A program made the position numbers and the translations under genes. Below, in pieces: positions 18,353 to 28,100 of a stretch of 64,000 bases of DNA. The stretch's first letter is position 1, and every line of letters begins with the position of its first letter. The notes beneath the pieces are model-generated. The model did no database searches and was not told the DNA's origin. It saw only the letters and a program-made list of their open reading frames with translations. Where the stretch lies: assembly GCF_021026295.1 (NCBI RefSeq), contig NZ_JAJNDA010000008.1, positions 124,001 through 188,000 of the forward strand. The letters run 5' to 3'. The DNA comes from Actinomycetospora soli (lineage in GTDB: Bacteria; Actinomycetota; Actinomycetes; Mycobacteriales; Pseudonocardiaceae).

Positions 18353-19362
18353 CGATCGACGTGGGCGTGGTCGTGCTCGCCTACGGCGACGAGCCGTGGC
18401 TGACGGAGTGCGTGGAGGCCGTTCTCGACTCGAAGGACGTCGAGGTCGACCTCGTGGTCGTGGACAACGGCTGCACTCCGGAGCACCTGGCGCCCCTGCT
18501 CGAGCGCGACGACCTCAGGGTGCTGGCCCCGGGCCGGAACACCGGCTTCGCGGGCGGCTGCAACCTGGGGGTCGGTCGGACGAGCGGCGACGTCGTCGTG
18601 CTCGTCAACTCCGACTGCCTGGTCGCCCCGGACACGTTGTCCCGGATCGCCGACGAGGCGGCCCGCCCGGACGTCGGTCCGGTGATGGCGAGTGTGCGGT
18701 TCGCCGACCGTCCAGACGTCCTGAACAGCGCGGGCAATCCGGTCCACGTCCTGGGCACCTGCTGGGCCGGGGACATCGAGGAGCGCGAGTACCGGACCGA
18801 GCCGTTCGACGTGCCGAGCGCGAGCGGCGCCTGCCTCGCGATCCGGCGGTCGCTCTGGGACCGGCTCGGCGGCTTCGACGACTCGTACTTCGCCTATCTG
18901 GAGGACACCGAGCTGAGTCTGCGCTGCTGGCGGCTCGGGCTGTCCGCCCGGTGCGTGCCGACCGCCCTGGCGCTGCACCACTACGAGTTCTCGCGGAACC
19001 CGACGAAGATGTACCTGCTCGAACGGAACCGCCTGCTGCTGGTGGCGACGCTCTGGAGCGGCCGCATGCTCGCCCTGCTCGCTCCCTTCCTGCTCGGCCT
19101 GGAGGTCGCCCTCCTCCTGCTCGCGAGTGCCCAGGGTTGGGGCCGGGAGAAGGTCGCCGGTTGGCGCTGGATGGCGACCCACCTGCGGCACGTCCGTCGT
19201 CGGCGGCGTCTCCTCCAGGCCGAGCGCCGCGTCGACGACCGCACCTGGACAGCGGTTCTCACGCCCGCGCTGGCGCCCCACGTCGTCGGGTCAGCGGCGG
19301 CTGCGCGCCCGGTCAACCTGGTCGTGGGCCTCTACTGGCGTCAGGTCCGACGCTTCCTCTGA
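18349..19362 (+). CDS. GT2 family glycosyltransferase, rhamnosyltransferase-like
   Basis: A 337-residue GT-A enzyme: VGVVVLAYGDEPWLTECVEA at the N-terminus, VVVDNGCTP, PGRNTGFAGGCNLGV, VLVNSDCLV (the NSD metal site), then SASGACLAIRRSLWDRLGGF, FAYLEDTELSLRCWRLG (catalytic ED region) and HHYEFSR. These are the marks of WbbL-like GT2 transferases. A hydrophobic stretch at ~235-260 (MLALLAPFLLGLEVALLLLA) probably ties it to the membrane. The donor is unknown, perhaps dTDP-rhamnose or UDP-Galf. It is coupled to the flippase upstream by GTGA. Its last 72 bases overlap the convergent DUF2304 gene. Confidence 0.85.
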   Translation: MTIDVGVVVLAYGDEPWLTECVEAVLDSKDVEVDLVVVDNGCTPEHLAPLLERDDLRVLAPGRNTGFAGGCNLGVGRTSGDVVVLVNSDCLVAPDTLSRIADEAARPDVGPVMASVRFADRPDVLNSAGNPVHVLGTCWAGDIEEREYRTEPFDVPSASGACLAIRRSLWDRLGGFDDSYFAYLEDTELSLRCWRLGLSARCVPTALALHHYEFSRNPTKMYLLERNRLLLVATLWSGRMLALLAPFLLGLEVALLLLASAQGWGREKVAGWRWMATHLRHVRRRRRLLQAERRVDDRTWTAVLTPALAPHVVGSAAAARPVNLVVGLYWRQVRRFL

Positions 19363-19734
19363 CACGGGCACGGCCGCCTCCTGCCGACCACGCTGCTCGA
19401 CGTCCTCCATCCGGAGCCGCAGCGCGCCGATCTCCTCGGCGAGCCGTCGCGTCTGCTCCTCCAGCACCCCCACCTCGATCGAGAGCTGGAGCGAGACGCC
19501 GAAGAGGATCAACAGCGAGACGAGGAAGAGCAGGTTGCTCGGCACGGCGATGCCGAGGAGGCCCGATGCCTGCTGGAGCACCGTCGGGAACACCGACAGC
19601 ACCACCGTCAGGCCCGCGACGAGCACCCACAGGAAGGCGTACTTCTGGCGCAGGCGGCGACGCCGCAGCAGCTCGAACACCAGCACGAACGCCAGGACCG
19701 CGACGACGATCGTGACGATCGTGAGGCGTGCCAT
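19291..19734 (-). CDS. DUF2304 membrane protein, partner of the DPM1-like GT2
   Basis: A 147-residue protein with three helices (VTIVVAVLAFVLVFELL, FLWVLVAGLTVVLSVF, NLLFLVSLLILFGVSLQL) and the DUF2304 core RRRRLRQKYAFLWVLV, then a coiled coil (VGVLEEQTRRLAEEIGALRL) and a disordered charged tail. DUF2304 proteins regularly accompany DPM1-type GT2 enzymes and are thought to help them at the membrane. Here the gene begins one base after that partner's stop. Its 3' end overlaps the convergent GT2 gene by 72 bases, an unusually long tail overlap. Confidence 0.85.
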   Translation of the reverse strand: MARLTIVTIVVAVLAFVLVFELLRRRRLRQKYAFLWVLVAGLTVVLSVFPTVLQQASGLLGIAVPSNLLFLVSLLILFGVSLQLSIEVGVLEEQTRRLAEEIGALRLRMEDVEQRGRQEAAVPVSEEASDLTPVEAHDQVDRARSRR

Positions 19735-19735
19735 G

Positions 19736-20515
19736 TCAGGCTGCCGACGCCTCGGCGGTCGATCCCGGCCGCACGATCGGCGCGCGTCGCGCGACCGCGA
19801 GGACGATGGCGGTCACCACGCGGGCCAGGTAGGCCGAGGAGCGGAAGGCGTTCTGGCTCGGCGTCCCCGCCGTCCGCTCGCGCATCGCGACCGGCACCTG
19901 GGCGATCCGCAGGTGCGCCCGGCTCGCCAGCACCAGCGCCTCGACCGTGTCCCCGAGGTACTCCTCCGGGAAGTCGAACGCGAACAGGGCGAGCGCGTTC
20001 GCGTTCACCATGCGGAAGCCCGAGGTGGGATCGGTGATGGGTGTGCCGACCAGTCTCGACAACGTCGACGCGAGGAGCCGCATCGCCCAGCGACGCGGAC
20101 CGCGGACCGCGTAGTCGCCGACCCCTGCGAACCGCGCCCCGATCACCACGTCCGCGCCGACCAGCGCCTCCCGGAGCCGACCGATGTCCGAGGGATCGTG
20201 CTGGCCGTCCGCGTCGACCTGGACGACGCAGTCGTAGCCCTCCTCGTAGGCGAACCGGTAGGCCGCGCGCATCGCGCCGCCGACCCCCAGGTTGAACGGC
20301 AGGGACATCACCCGCGCACCCGCGGCCCGCGCCACGTCGGCCGTCCGGTCGGTGGAACCGTCGTCGACCACGAGCACGTCCGCGGCCGGCTGGTGCGAGC
20401 GCACCTCCGCGATGACCGGAGCGATCGACTCCGCCTCGTTCAGCGCGGGCAGGACGACCAGGACCGGAGCCAGCCTCGGCCGCTCGGCCGTGGTCGCGGG
20501 CGCGGTGACGGTCAC
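19736..20515 (-). CDS. polyprenyl-phosphate glycosyltransferase, DPM1-like GT2
   Basis: A 259-residue soluble GT2 enzyme: VLVVLPALNEAESIAPVIAE, VLVVDDGSTDRTADVARAAG, the DADGQHDP metal site, GARFAGVGDYAVRG, and ITDPTSGFRMVN. This is the dolichol/polyprenyl-phosphate sugar synthase pattern: it would load a sugar from a nucleotide donor onto polyprenyl phosphate for use by GT-C enzymes outside the membrane. The GTG at 20515 overlaps the stop of the methyltransferase gene upstream (GTGA); a TTG at 20527 in the same frame is less likely. The partner DUF2304 gene follows one base later. Confidence 0.88.
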   Translation of the reverse strand: MTVTAPATTAERPRLAPVLVVLPALNEAESIAPVIAEVRSHQPAADVLVVDDGSTDRTADVARAAGARVMSLPFNLGVGGAMRAAYRFAYEEGYDCVVQVDADGQHDPSDIGRLREALVGADVVIGARFAGVGDYAVRGPRRWAMRLLASTLSRLVGTPITDPTSGFRMVNANALALFAFDFPEEYLGDTVEALVLASRAHLRIAQVPVAMRERTAGTPSQNAFRSSAYLARVVTAIVLAVARRAPIVRPGSTAEASAA

Positions 20516-21111
20516 GCGCCCTCCCAACGGCCCACGGTGACGAACTCGTTGTAGGTGAACACCCGACCGGCCGGTCGCGGGAACGGGAACGACCGCTGCG
20601 CCTCCACCTCCGCACCGATCGCGCGGAGAGTCGCGGCGAGGCGGGCGTCGTCGAAGAACACCGTGTGCGTCGCGTCGGACCGGAAGCCGCGCTGCTGCGG
20701 GCAGATCAGCACGATCCGCGCGCCGGGCCGCAGGTAGCGCGTGTACGGCCGGAGCACGTCGGCCTCCGTACCCGGCTCCAGGTGCTCGAGCAGGTGGGCG
20801 GCGAGCATGCCGTCGAAGGTGCCGACCGAGTCGTCGAGCTCGTCAACGGTGACCGCGTGGAGCCCGCGGCGCCGGCAGGCCTCCACCGATGTCGCGTTGT
20901 GGTCGACACCAACGCTCTCCGCCGAGAGCGAGACGAGGTTGCGCCCGATCCCGCAGCCCACTTCGAGGACCCGTCGGCCGCCAAGCAGCCCACGGAGGTT
21001 GCGCCGGTAGGGCGCCTGCACGTCGAGAACGCGCTTCCAGCGCGCTCCCTCGAGCCGCACCAGACGATCCGTGTAGGTGCGCCCCTCGGTTCCCCCGGTG
21101 TCCAAGGCCAC
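20512..21111 (-). CDS. class I SAM-dependent methyltransferase
   Basis: A 199-residue protein with VLEVGCGIGRNLVSL (motif I), GVDHNATSVEACRRRGLHAV, FDGMLAAHLLEHLEPG (motif post II), LRPGARIVLICPQQRGF and a C-terminal TYNEFVTVGRWEGA. The acceptor is unknown; the neighbours suggest a sugar or lipid carrier. I took the GTG at 21111 (VALDTGG); the frame runs open further upstream without a better start. The stop overlaps the DPM1-like gene start. The next gene upstream on this strand is also a methyltransferase, 77 bases away, without recognisable sequence likeness outside the SAM motifs. Confidence 0.82.
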   Translation of the reverse strand: MALDTGGTEGRTYTDRLVRLEGARWKRVLDVQAPYRRNLRGLLGGRRVLEVGCGIGRNLVSLSAESVGVDHNATSVEACRRRGLHAVTVDELDDSVGTFDGMLAAHLLEHLEPGTEADVLRPYTRYLRPGARIVLICPQQRGFRSDATHTVFFDDARLAATLRAIGAEVEAQRSFPFPRPAGRVFTYNEFVTVGRWEGA

Positions 21112-21188
21112 GCCGCGAGGGTAGTGACGTCGTTCCCGCCGACGAATCCGGCACCCCGGACAGGTCACCCGAAGGGCGTAGGCGCAGG

Positions 21189-21914
21189 TCAGGCGCTCGT
21201 CGTGATGTAGAGCCGCGAGTCCCACCGCGGACCGGCACTGGTGTCCGGATCGGCGGCGACCACGCGGGCCCCGAGCGACTCCACCAGGCGCCGCACCTCG
21301 GGCTCCGGGGTGCCGTGCATCTCCATCCCGCGCCGGAGCCGGCGGGCCACGCCGACCGGGAGGGCGGAGAGCACCCGGCCGGCGAGCGAGGACGACGGCT
21401 GGGTCGGCATCTGGAACACGACCACAGCACCGGGACGCGCGACCCGCCAGAACTCCCGGACGTAGCCGTGCGCGAGGGCGGGCGGCATGTGCTGGAGCAC
21501 CCGGCAGGAGTACACGAGGTCGACCGAGTCGGTCTCGACGGCCGCCAGGTCGGTGCCGGTCACCTGCACGAACCGGCACGCCTCGTCGGGGACGATCTCG
21601 CGGGCCTTGGCGAGCATCGTCGGCGAGATGTCGCAGCCGAGGACCTCGCCGAAGCCCGCCTGCGCCAGGCCGTGCGAGAGCCGCCCCGCGCCGCAGCCGA
21701 AGTCGAGCGCGCGCGTCCGGCCCGGCTGCAGCCCGAGCGCACCGACGCGCTCGAGCACCGAGTCGATCTCGGCGACGCCGGTGGCGAGGAAGTCCTCCGG
21801 GCTCCACCGGTTGCGCGACTTGCCCCGGTCGGTGAGCACCGCCCACATCGGGTCCTCGCCGCCGAGCTTCGTCCAGGTGCGCGAGACGTCGTCGATGTCG
21901 CGGTCGGTGGTCAC
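21189..21914 (-). CDS. class I SAM-dependent methyltransferase
   Basis: A 241-residue protein. An N-terminal helix region (DVSRTWTKLGGEDPMWAVLT) is followed by RALDFGCGAGRLSHGLA (motif I), GCDISPTMLAKAREI, VDLVYSCRVLQHMPP, and a C-terminal lid. This is the common methyltransf_11/25 arrangement; the substrate is not visible. GTG start at 21914. It stands 25 bases downstream of the GT4 gene on the same strand, so both probably belong to one operon with the methyltransferase, DPM1-like and DUF2304 genes. Confidence 0.82.
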   Translation of the reverse strand: MTTDRDIDDVSRTWTKLGGEDPMWAVLTDRGKSRNRWSPEDFLATGVAEIDSVLERVGALGLQPGRTRALDFGCGAGRLSHGLAQAGFGEVLGCDISPTMLAKAREIVPDEACRFVQVTGTDLAAVETDSVDLVYSCRVLQHMPPALAHGYVREFWRVARPGAVVVFQMPTQPSSSLAGRVLSALPVGVARRLRRGMEMHGTPEPEVRRLVESLGARVVAADPDTSAGPRWDSRLYITTSA

Positions 21915-21939
21915 AGCAGGGCTCTCCAGGGGTCGGTGA

Positions 21940-23046
21940 TCAGCCGGCGGCCTTGGTGAAGACCGCCTCGTAGGCGTCGAGCACGGACTCGACGCTGAAC
22001 GCCTCGGCGGCGGCGGTCCGCCCGCGCTCGGCGTCCGGCGGGTCGTCGCGCAGCTCCGCCAGCGCGGCGGTCAGCCCCGGGGCGTCGCCCGGGGCCACGA
22101 TCCTGCCGAACCCGGTGCGCTCCACCGGCAGCCGCACTCCGGGCAGGTCGCTCGCGAGGGCCGGGACCCCCGCGAGCATCCCCACGACCTGGACGATGCC
22201 GAACGCCTCGAAGGCGTTCACCGACGGCAGCGCGAACACGTCGATCGAGGCGTAGAACTCACCCAGGCGCTCGTCGGGGATGAACCCGAGGAGCTCCACC
22301 CGCGGGTCGTCACCGGCGTGCGCACGGACGCGGTCGACGACGCTGCCCCCGGCGACCCGGCTGTGGTCGCCGCCGATGAGCAGCCGGGCGTCCGGGTCGT
22401 CCAGGGCCAGGAAGGCGTCGACGAGGTGCTCGACGCCCTTCTCCTCCACGAGGCGCCCGAGGAAGCCCACGTGGAAGCCGCCGCCCCGCCGGTAGGTCGG
22501 CGCGGCCGGCGCCACCGGCGCGCACGGCGGCGGGATGGCCACCATGTGCGGCGCGATCTCCGGCCACAGGCGGCTCTGCCGGGCGTAGTCCTCGCTGGTC
22601 ACCACGGTGGCGACCGATCGCTTCAGGCCGCCGCGGCTGGAGCGGTCGACCGCCTCGCGCTGTGCCACGTTGACCATGCCGGGCGGCAGGCTGACGTCGC
22701 AGTGGTACGTCGAGACGACGGGGATGGGGGCCAACCGGGTCAGCAGGCTCGCCTCGATGAGGGGCAGGTGCAGGTTCGCCACCCGCGAGCGTCGCATCTC
22801 GCGGAGGGCGAGCCGCGTCAGGTTGACCCCGACGGTCCCCTTGCCGACCTTGGCGAGGACCGGCGCGCGGACGACCCGGACGCCGTTCACGTACTCGTGT
22901 GTCGGGAGCGAGGGCTCGTGCTTGCTGGCCACCACGCAGACCCGCCACCCACGCGCGGCCAGGCCCTCCGCGACGTCCCGGGCGACGTTGGTCAGTCCCG
23001 AGACGTAGGGCGAGTAGTAGGTCAGCACGATGACGACGTCGTTCAC
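21940..23046 (-). CDS. GT4 family glycosyltransferase
   Basis: A 368-residue GT-B enzyme: VVIVLTYYSPYVSGLTNVAR (acceptor domain), STYHCDVSLPPG, then GFLGRLVEEKGVEHLVDAF opening the C-terminal donor domain, LLIGGDHSR, VELLGFIPDERLGEFY and the nucleotide-sugar site NAFEAFGIVQVV. In most GT4 enzymes that site is EX7E; here the second Glu is replaced by Val (EAFGIVQVV). That could alter the donor or rate, so activity is uncertain. GTG start at 23046. The 227 bases upstream hold no gene and probably the operon promoter. Confidence 0.85.
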   Translation of the reverse strand: MNDVVIVLTYYSPYVSGLTNVARDVAEGLAARGWRVCVVASKHEPSLPTHEYVNGVRVVRAPVLAKVGKGTVGVNLTRLALREMRRSRVANLHLPLIEASLLTRLAPIPVVSTYHCDVSLPPGMVNVAQREAVDRSSRGGLKRSVATVVTSEDYARQSRLWPEIAPHMVAIPPPCAPVAPAAPTYRRGGGFHVGFLGRLVEEKGVEHLVDAFLALDDPDARLLIGGDHSRVAGGSVVDRVRAHAGDDPRVELLGFIPDERLGEFYASIDVFALPSVNAFEAFGIVQVVGMLAGVPALASDLPGVRLPVERTGFGRIVAPGDAPGLTAALAELRDDPPDAERGRTAAAEAFSVESVLDAYEAVFTKAAG

Positions 23047-23273
23047 GACGGGTGTCCCGGTGCGGGCGATGACCGCGCCTCCCTGCCTCCACTCGCGGGC
23101 GACCGCCGTGGTCGGCCGATGTCATCCGTGCAGGGACCACGGTATCGGTCGAGAGAGATCGTCGGTGTCACGCCCCGCAGCGATCCGCCGGACAGACGAG
23201 CACGATCCGGACGTCCGGCGGTTACCGATCGCGATCTCGGCTGCATCGGGTGAACCCGGCGTGAACCGCGCGG

Positions 23274-25049
23274 TCATCGCACCGGGACGACCCAGCTGCC
23301 CGCCACGAGTCGGCCCGGATCGCCCGCGACGGTCCGGGCCCACGCGAGCGCCCGGTCGGGGTCCGGCACGTGGTCGGGCACGACGACGATCGCGCCGACC
23401 TGCTTCGCCGCCAGGTCCGCGCGGGCCGCGGCGACGCCCCCGCGTCCGCCGTCGAGGATCCCCTGCTGGAAGGGTCCGATCTCGCCGTCGTGGAGCACGG
23501 GGAACCGCTCGCTGCCGCCGATGAAGTAGCCCCCGGTCTGGCGGTAGGAGAACGCGGCCACGGCCTGCCAGCGCACCGGCACCCCGCCGTCGCGCACCCA
23601 GTCCTGGGACGGCCGCGGGACCAGCTCGACGATCGTTCCCGGCGCGATGCCCGGAGCGCCCGCGCGGAAGAAAGCCGGCGCGGAGGCGTCGGTGGTCCCC
23701 TGGTGGTCGGCCCCGGGCACCCACGTCACGGCCGCTGCGAGCACGAGGACCGCAGCGGTCGCGCGCCCCAGCCGGCGCCACCGGCCGTCGGGAACGGGCC
23801 GGACGAGGTGCTGCAGCGCGAGCGCCCAGATCGTGACGACGCCGAGCGCGACGAACGGCGCGAGCCGCCCCGCCTCGGCCTGGCCGACGAGGGGCACGTC
23901 GACGAGGAGCTGCCAGGGCAGCCACACCCCGGTGTCCTGGTCGAGCACCGCGAGCGTGGTGCCGAGCGACAGCACGGCGAGCAGCATGATCACGACGCAG
24001 GTCACCAGGACCGCCCGCGAGCGCACGAGCACGACGGCCGCGAGGAGGACGAGCACCATCGCCGCGCCGAGGTAGGAGCCCTGCTCGCCGGGATAGACGC
24101 GCAGCTGCGCGGCGAGGGCGTCGGTGCCCGGACGGATCGCGGTGAGCGGCGACGGGATGAGCAGGTTCGCGGCGTCCGCACCCGTCTCGGTCGCCTCGCG
24201 GATCGACGCCCGCGGCCGGGACGGTCCGGCGAGCAGCACCCACACTGGGTAGGCGCACAGCACGGCGACGACCCCGCCGAGGGCGGTCAGCGACCGGAGC
24301 ACCGACGGCACCCGACGCCACGCCGTCCGTGGCGCGGACACCGCGAGCACGACCGCCACCACCACCAGCGCGAGGGCACCCAGGGCGACCGTCTGCGTGT
24401 AGAGACCCATCTGCAGCGAGAACGCGAGCCCGAGCAGCGCCCCGGCGAGCCAGGGTCGGCGCGGCGCGGCCAGCACCCGCACCGACGCCCACAGCACGAC
24501 CGGGGGGAACACCGACCACACCAGGTTGACGTGCCCCACCCACGCGTGGGCGATCACGAACGGCGAGAAGCCGTAGACCAGGCCGGCGAGCGCCCGGATC
24601 CAGCGTGGGCCGACCACCACGACGAGGCAGCGGTGCGCGAGGTACGCCGACGCGACCGGCCCGAGGAGCATCGCGACGTTGTCGGCCACGACCGGACCGG
24701 CGGTCGCGGTCACCGGCGCGAGGAGGACCCCGAGCACCGGCACGCCGGTGTTCCACATGCCGTTGACGCCCGCCGGCGCGTTCTGCCACGTGGACACGAG
24801 GGGATCGAGGCCGTGCGAGATCGCGTACCAGGTCCAGCCCAGCCACCAGGTGAACAACGAGGAGTCGGAGGCGACCACCCCGGTCGCGCGCCCGGCGAGG
24901 TCGCCGAGCACGCGGTGGAACAGCAGCCCGGAGGCGGCGAGGTAGCCGAGGAGGATGCCCAGCTCGGCGGGCACCGCCCAGGGAGTGCGCCGTCCCGACG
25001 GCGGATCGATGACGACGGGGGGCGCAGATGGGGTCCTCGTGGTGGTCAG
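23274..25049 (-). CDS. polytopic GT-C-like membrane protein with a CTG start
   Basis: A ~591-residue protein with about 12 helices. After the first helix a loop has ATGVVASDSSLFTWWLGWTW and NAPAGVNGMWNTGVPVLGVL; a C-terminal periplasmic domain follows (~445-590). It resembles actinobacterial GT-C-like proteins of unknown substrate. The first usual codon in frame is a GTG at 24974 with no ribosome site, directly before the first helix. In frame upstream a CTG at 25049 follows GGAGGAGGGTCGG and gives LTTTRTPSAPPVVIDPPSG, a normal cytoplasmic leader, so I take CTG as the start. It is divergent from the Emb gene with a 131-base gap. Confidence 0.75.
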   Translation of the reverse strand: MTTTRTPSAPPVVIDPPSGRRTPWAVPAELGILLGYLAASGLLFHRVLGDLAGRATGVVASDSSLFTWWLGWTWYAISHGLDPLVSTWQNAPAGVNGMWNTGVPVLGVLLAPVTATAGPVVADNVAMLLGPVASAYLAHRCLVVVVGPRWIRALAGLVYGFSPFVIAHAWVGHVNLVWSVFPPVVLWASVRVLAAPRRPWLAGALLGLAFSLQMGLYTQTVALGALALVVVAVVLAVSAPRTAWRRVPSVLRSLTALGGVVAVLCAYPVWVLLAGPSRPRASIREATETGADAANLLIPSPLTAIRPGTDALAAQLRVYPGEQGSYLGAAMVLVLLAAVVLVRSRAVLVTCVVIMLLAVLSLGTTLAVLDQDTGVWLPWQLLVDVPLVGQAEAGRLAPFVALGVVTIWALALQHLVRPVPDGRWRRLGRATAAVLVLAAAVTWVPGADHQGTTDASAPAFFRAGAPGIAPGTIVELVPRPSQDWVRDGGVPVRWQAVAAFSYRQTGGYFIGGSERFPVLHDGEIGPFQQGILDGGRGGVAAARADLAAKQVGAIVVVPDHVPDPDRALAWARTVAGDPGRLVAGSWVVPVR

Positions 25050-25180
25050 CCGACCCTCCTCCGGGTGACACGGTCCGCCGCGAGCGTAGTCAGGAACGCC
25101 TCGCGTGTGGCTTCACGACGAGCCCGACGCGCTGGTTGTTAGCGTCTTCCGCGACCGGGCGGCGGCGGGACGGAGCAGCA

Positions 25181-28100
25181 GTGGGCGAGGACACCGATCG
25201 GGGTGTCGAGGAGCCGCGATCGGGGAGCACGACGACGACCCCGCTGCGCCTGCTGCGACGCACGCTCGCGACGGTGCGGCTCGTCCCGCGCGGCGGTCGC
25301 GGCGCACTCGAGGCAGAGACCGAGCGCATGCCCCCGGAGAGCGGGCGTTCCGGGACCTCGGAGGACCCCGGGACCTCGGACGACTCCGGGGCGACCTCGG
25401 CGACCTCGGCGCGTGACGCCTTCACCCCCGACGACGAGCGCCCCGACCGGTGGGGCCCGGCCGAGTGGGGCCTCGACGGCCTGCTGGTGGCGCGGGTGGT
25501 CGCGGTCGTGTCGGCCCTGGTCGCCGTCGTGTGCGGGCTGCTCCTACCGTTCGCGCCCGTCGTCCAGAACTCCCCGGAGATCCGGTGGCCGCTGGACGTG
25601 AACCGGCCCGAGTCGACGATGTTGATGCTCACGGCCTACCAGCCGGAGTCGTTCTCGGTGCGGTTCAGCTGCCGGACCGCCCGGGACGCCGGGGCGACGC
25701 CCGACGGCTACGTGCTGACCACCATGTCCCCGGGCGCCGGCGGGTTCGACGACAAGGCGCTCGCCATCCGGGTCCGGGCCGACACCCTCACCGTGCGCAG
25801 CGCGGGCCAGGACATCGTGGCCGAGCCGCTGCCCGCCGGGGACTGCTCCTACCAGGTACGGGGCGACGCGGCGGCCGTCCAGGTCGACCGCGACGGGCGG
25901 GACCTCGGTCGGCTCGTCCCCCGGTTCGGGGAGGCCGACCCCGACGAGACCAGGAACATCCCGCCCGACTCGCGGCCCGCCCCGAAACCGATCAGCGCCC
26001 TGCCCGACGTCGACGCGCTCTCGACCTCCCTCACCGCCCTGCCCGGCGCCCGGCCCGACGACCTGTCCGTCAGCATCACCGCCGACGACCGGTACGCCAG
26101 CACCCCGACCCCGTTCAAGCACGCCCTGATCACCGCGGCGATCGTCGCGGTGGTCCTCGGCGGGCTCGCGACGACCGCCTCGATCCTCCTGGCCCGCCGC
26201 AAGCGCCGGGAGCGGGCACCGGACGGGCTGCGTCCGACCCCGTGGTGGGCCCGGATCGACCGCGTCCTGCTCGCGCGGCTCTCGACCTGGCGGCCCCGTC
26301 TGGTGGACGCGGTCGTCGTGGTCGCGCTCTGGTCCTGGCTCTACCTGGCCCCGCTGACCGACGACGACGGGTACTACTCGGCGATGGCGGCCAACGTGCC
26401 GCACGCCGGCTACGTCGCGAACTACTACCAGCTCTACAACCAGGGCTTCACGCCGTTCTCCTGGCCGTACTACCTCCTCTCGTGGTGGCAGCAGCAGGCC
26501 GGTTTCTCTCCGGTGGCGCTGCGGGTGCCGTCGGTGGTGGCGGGGCTGCTGACCTGGATCGCGATCCGGGCCTTCGTCGCCCGCTGCCCGGGGCTGACGC
26601 ACCCGTGGAAGGACCACCGCTGGCTCGCCCTCGCCTCCCGGGTGACCCTGTGCGTCGCCTTCCTGGCGTGGTGGCTCGCCTACGACGTCGGGACGCGGCC
26701 GGAGCCCTACACCGCGGTCTTCGCCGCCGGTGCCCTCGCCCTCGTCGCCGAGGGGATCGAGCGGCGTCGGCTGGACCTGCTGGCGGTCGCGGTCGGCGTG
26801 GGCTCGATCGGGCTCATGACGGCGCCGACCGGGTTCATCTGCCTCGCCCCGCTGCTCGCGGCGGCCCCCACCGCGTGGCGGCTGATCCGGGAGCGCTCCG
26901 CGCACTGGTGGGAGATCCCCCCGCGATTCCTGGTGGTCATCGCGCCCGGGGCGATCGGGGCCGTGTTCGGGTTCGCGGACGGGACGTTCGGCGACTTCGC
27001 CCGCTCGCAGGCCATCTTCGCGCCGATCCAGCGGGCACAGACCTGGTACCTCGAGTTCCAGCGGTACGCCCTGCTGCTCGACGAGACCTCCCGCTTCGGG
27101 ACCTACACCAAGCGCATCACGGTGCTGCTCTGCCTGCTCGCGATCGTCTGGTTCCTCGTGACGGCGGTCGTCGCGCGGGTGCGGGACCTCCCCGTGCCGT
27201 CCCGGCTCATGCTCGTGGGCTGGTCGACGATCCTCGCGTTCGCCCTGCTCCTGCCGACCCCCTCCAAGCCGTCGCACCACTTCGGCGCGATCGTCGGGGT
27301 CGGCGCCCCGTTCCTCGCCCTCCTGCTGGTCGCCGCCCCCGGCCTGGTGCGCGACTCGGTGCGCGCCGGGAAGGGCCGCGTCCCCGTGCCGGCGATCCTC
27401 GCGGCGGCAGCGGCGGCCATCGCGGTCATCGCGCTCTCCGGCCACGGCCGCAACCGCTGGGCCTTCATGTGGGGGCTCGGCCAGCCCTCGTGGCTCGACT
27501 ACCCCTCGGTGAAGGGCTTCTACTTCGACCAGCCGCAGTACTGGGCGGTGCTGCTGGTCGTCCTGACGCTCCTGGTCGCGCTCGTCACGACCTTCCGCGG
27601 CAAGGGGTGGCGACCGTGGTCGCTGCTCGTCGCGATCCCCCTGCTCTGCGTCCTGGCCATGGCGGCCACGACCACCCGCACGATCGCCGACTTCGCCCTC
27701 GCGGTGGACCGGACGGCGACGACGTACTCCCCCGCGGGTGACGCGTGGCGCGATCCGGCAGCCACCCGCTGCGGGGCCGAGCAGGCGATCGACGTGCTCA
27801 CCCCGGAGCGCTTCCCGCTGGCACCGCTCGTGCCCGTGCCCCCCGCCGACGAGGAGTTCGGTGACACCGCGTTCCCCCGCGACGCCTACCTGACGAGCAG
27901 CCCGCCGCCCGCCGACCTCGCGCCGGACCTGACGGTGTGGGGCAGCTTCCAGGCTCCTTCCCCCGGCCGGTCACCCGACGCGCGGACCGGCTCGTTCACC
28001 ACCGGCTGGTACCGGCTCCCGCCCGGCAACACCGACGACATCGCCGTCACCACCGAGATCTCCGGACGGATCGGCGAGGGGAACACCCTGGCCGTCGAGT

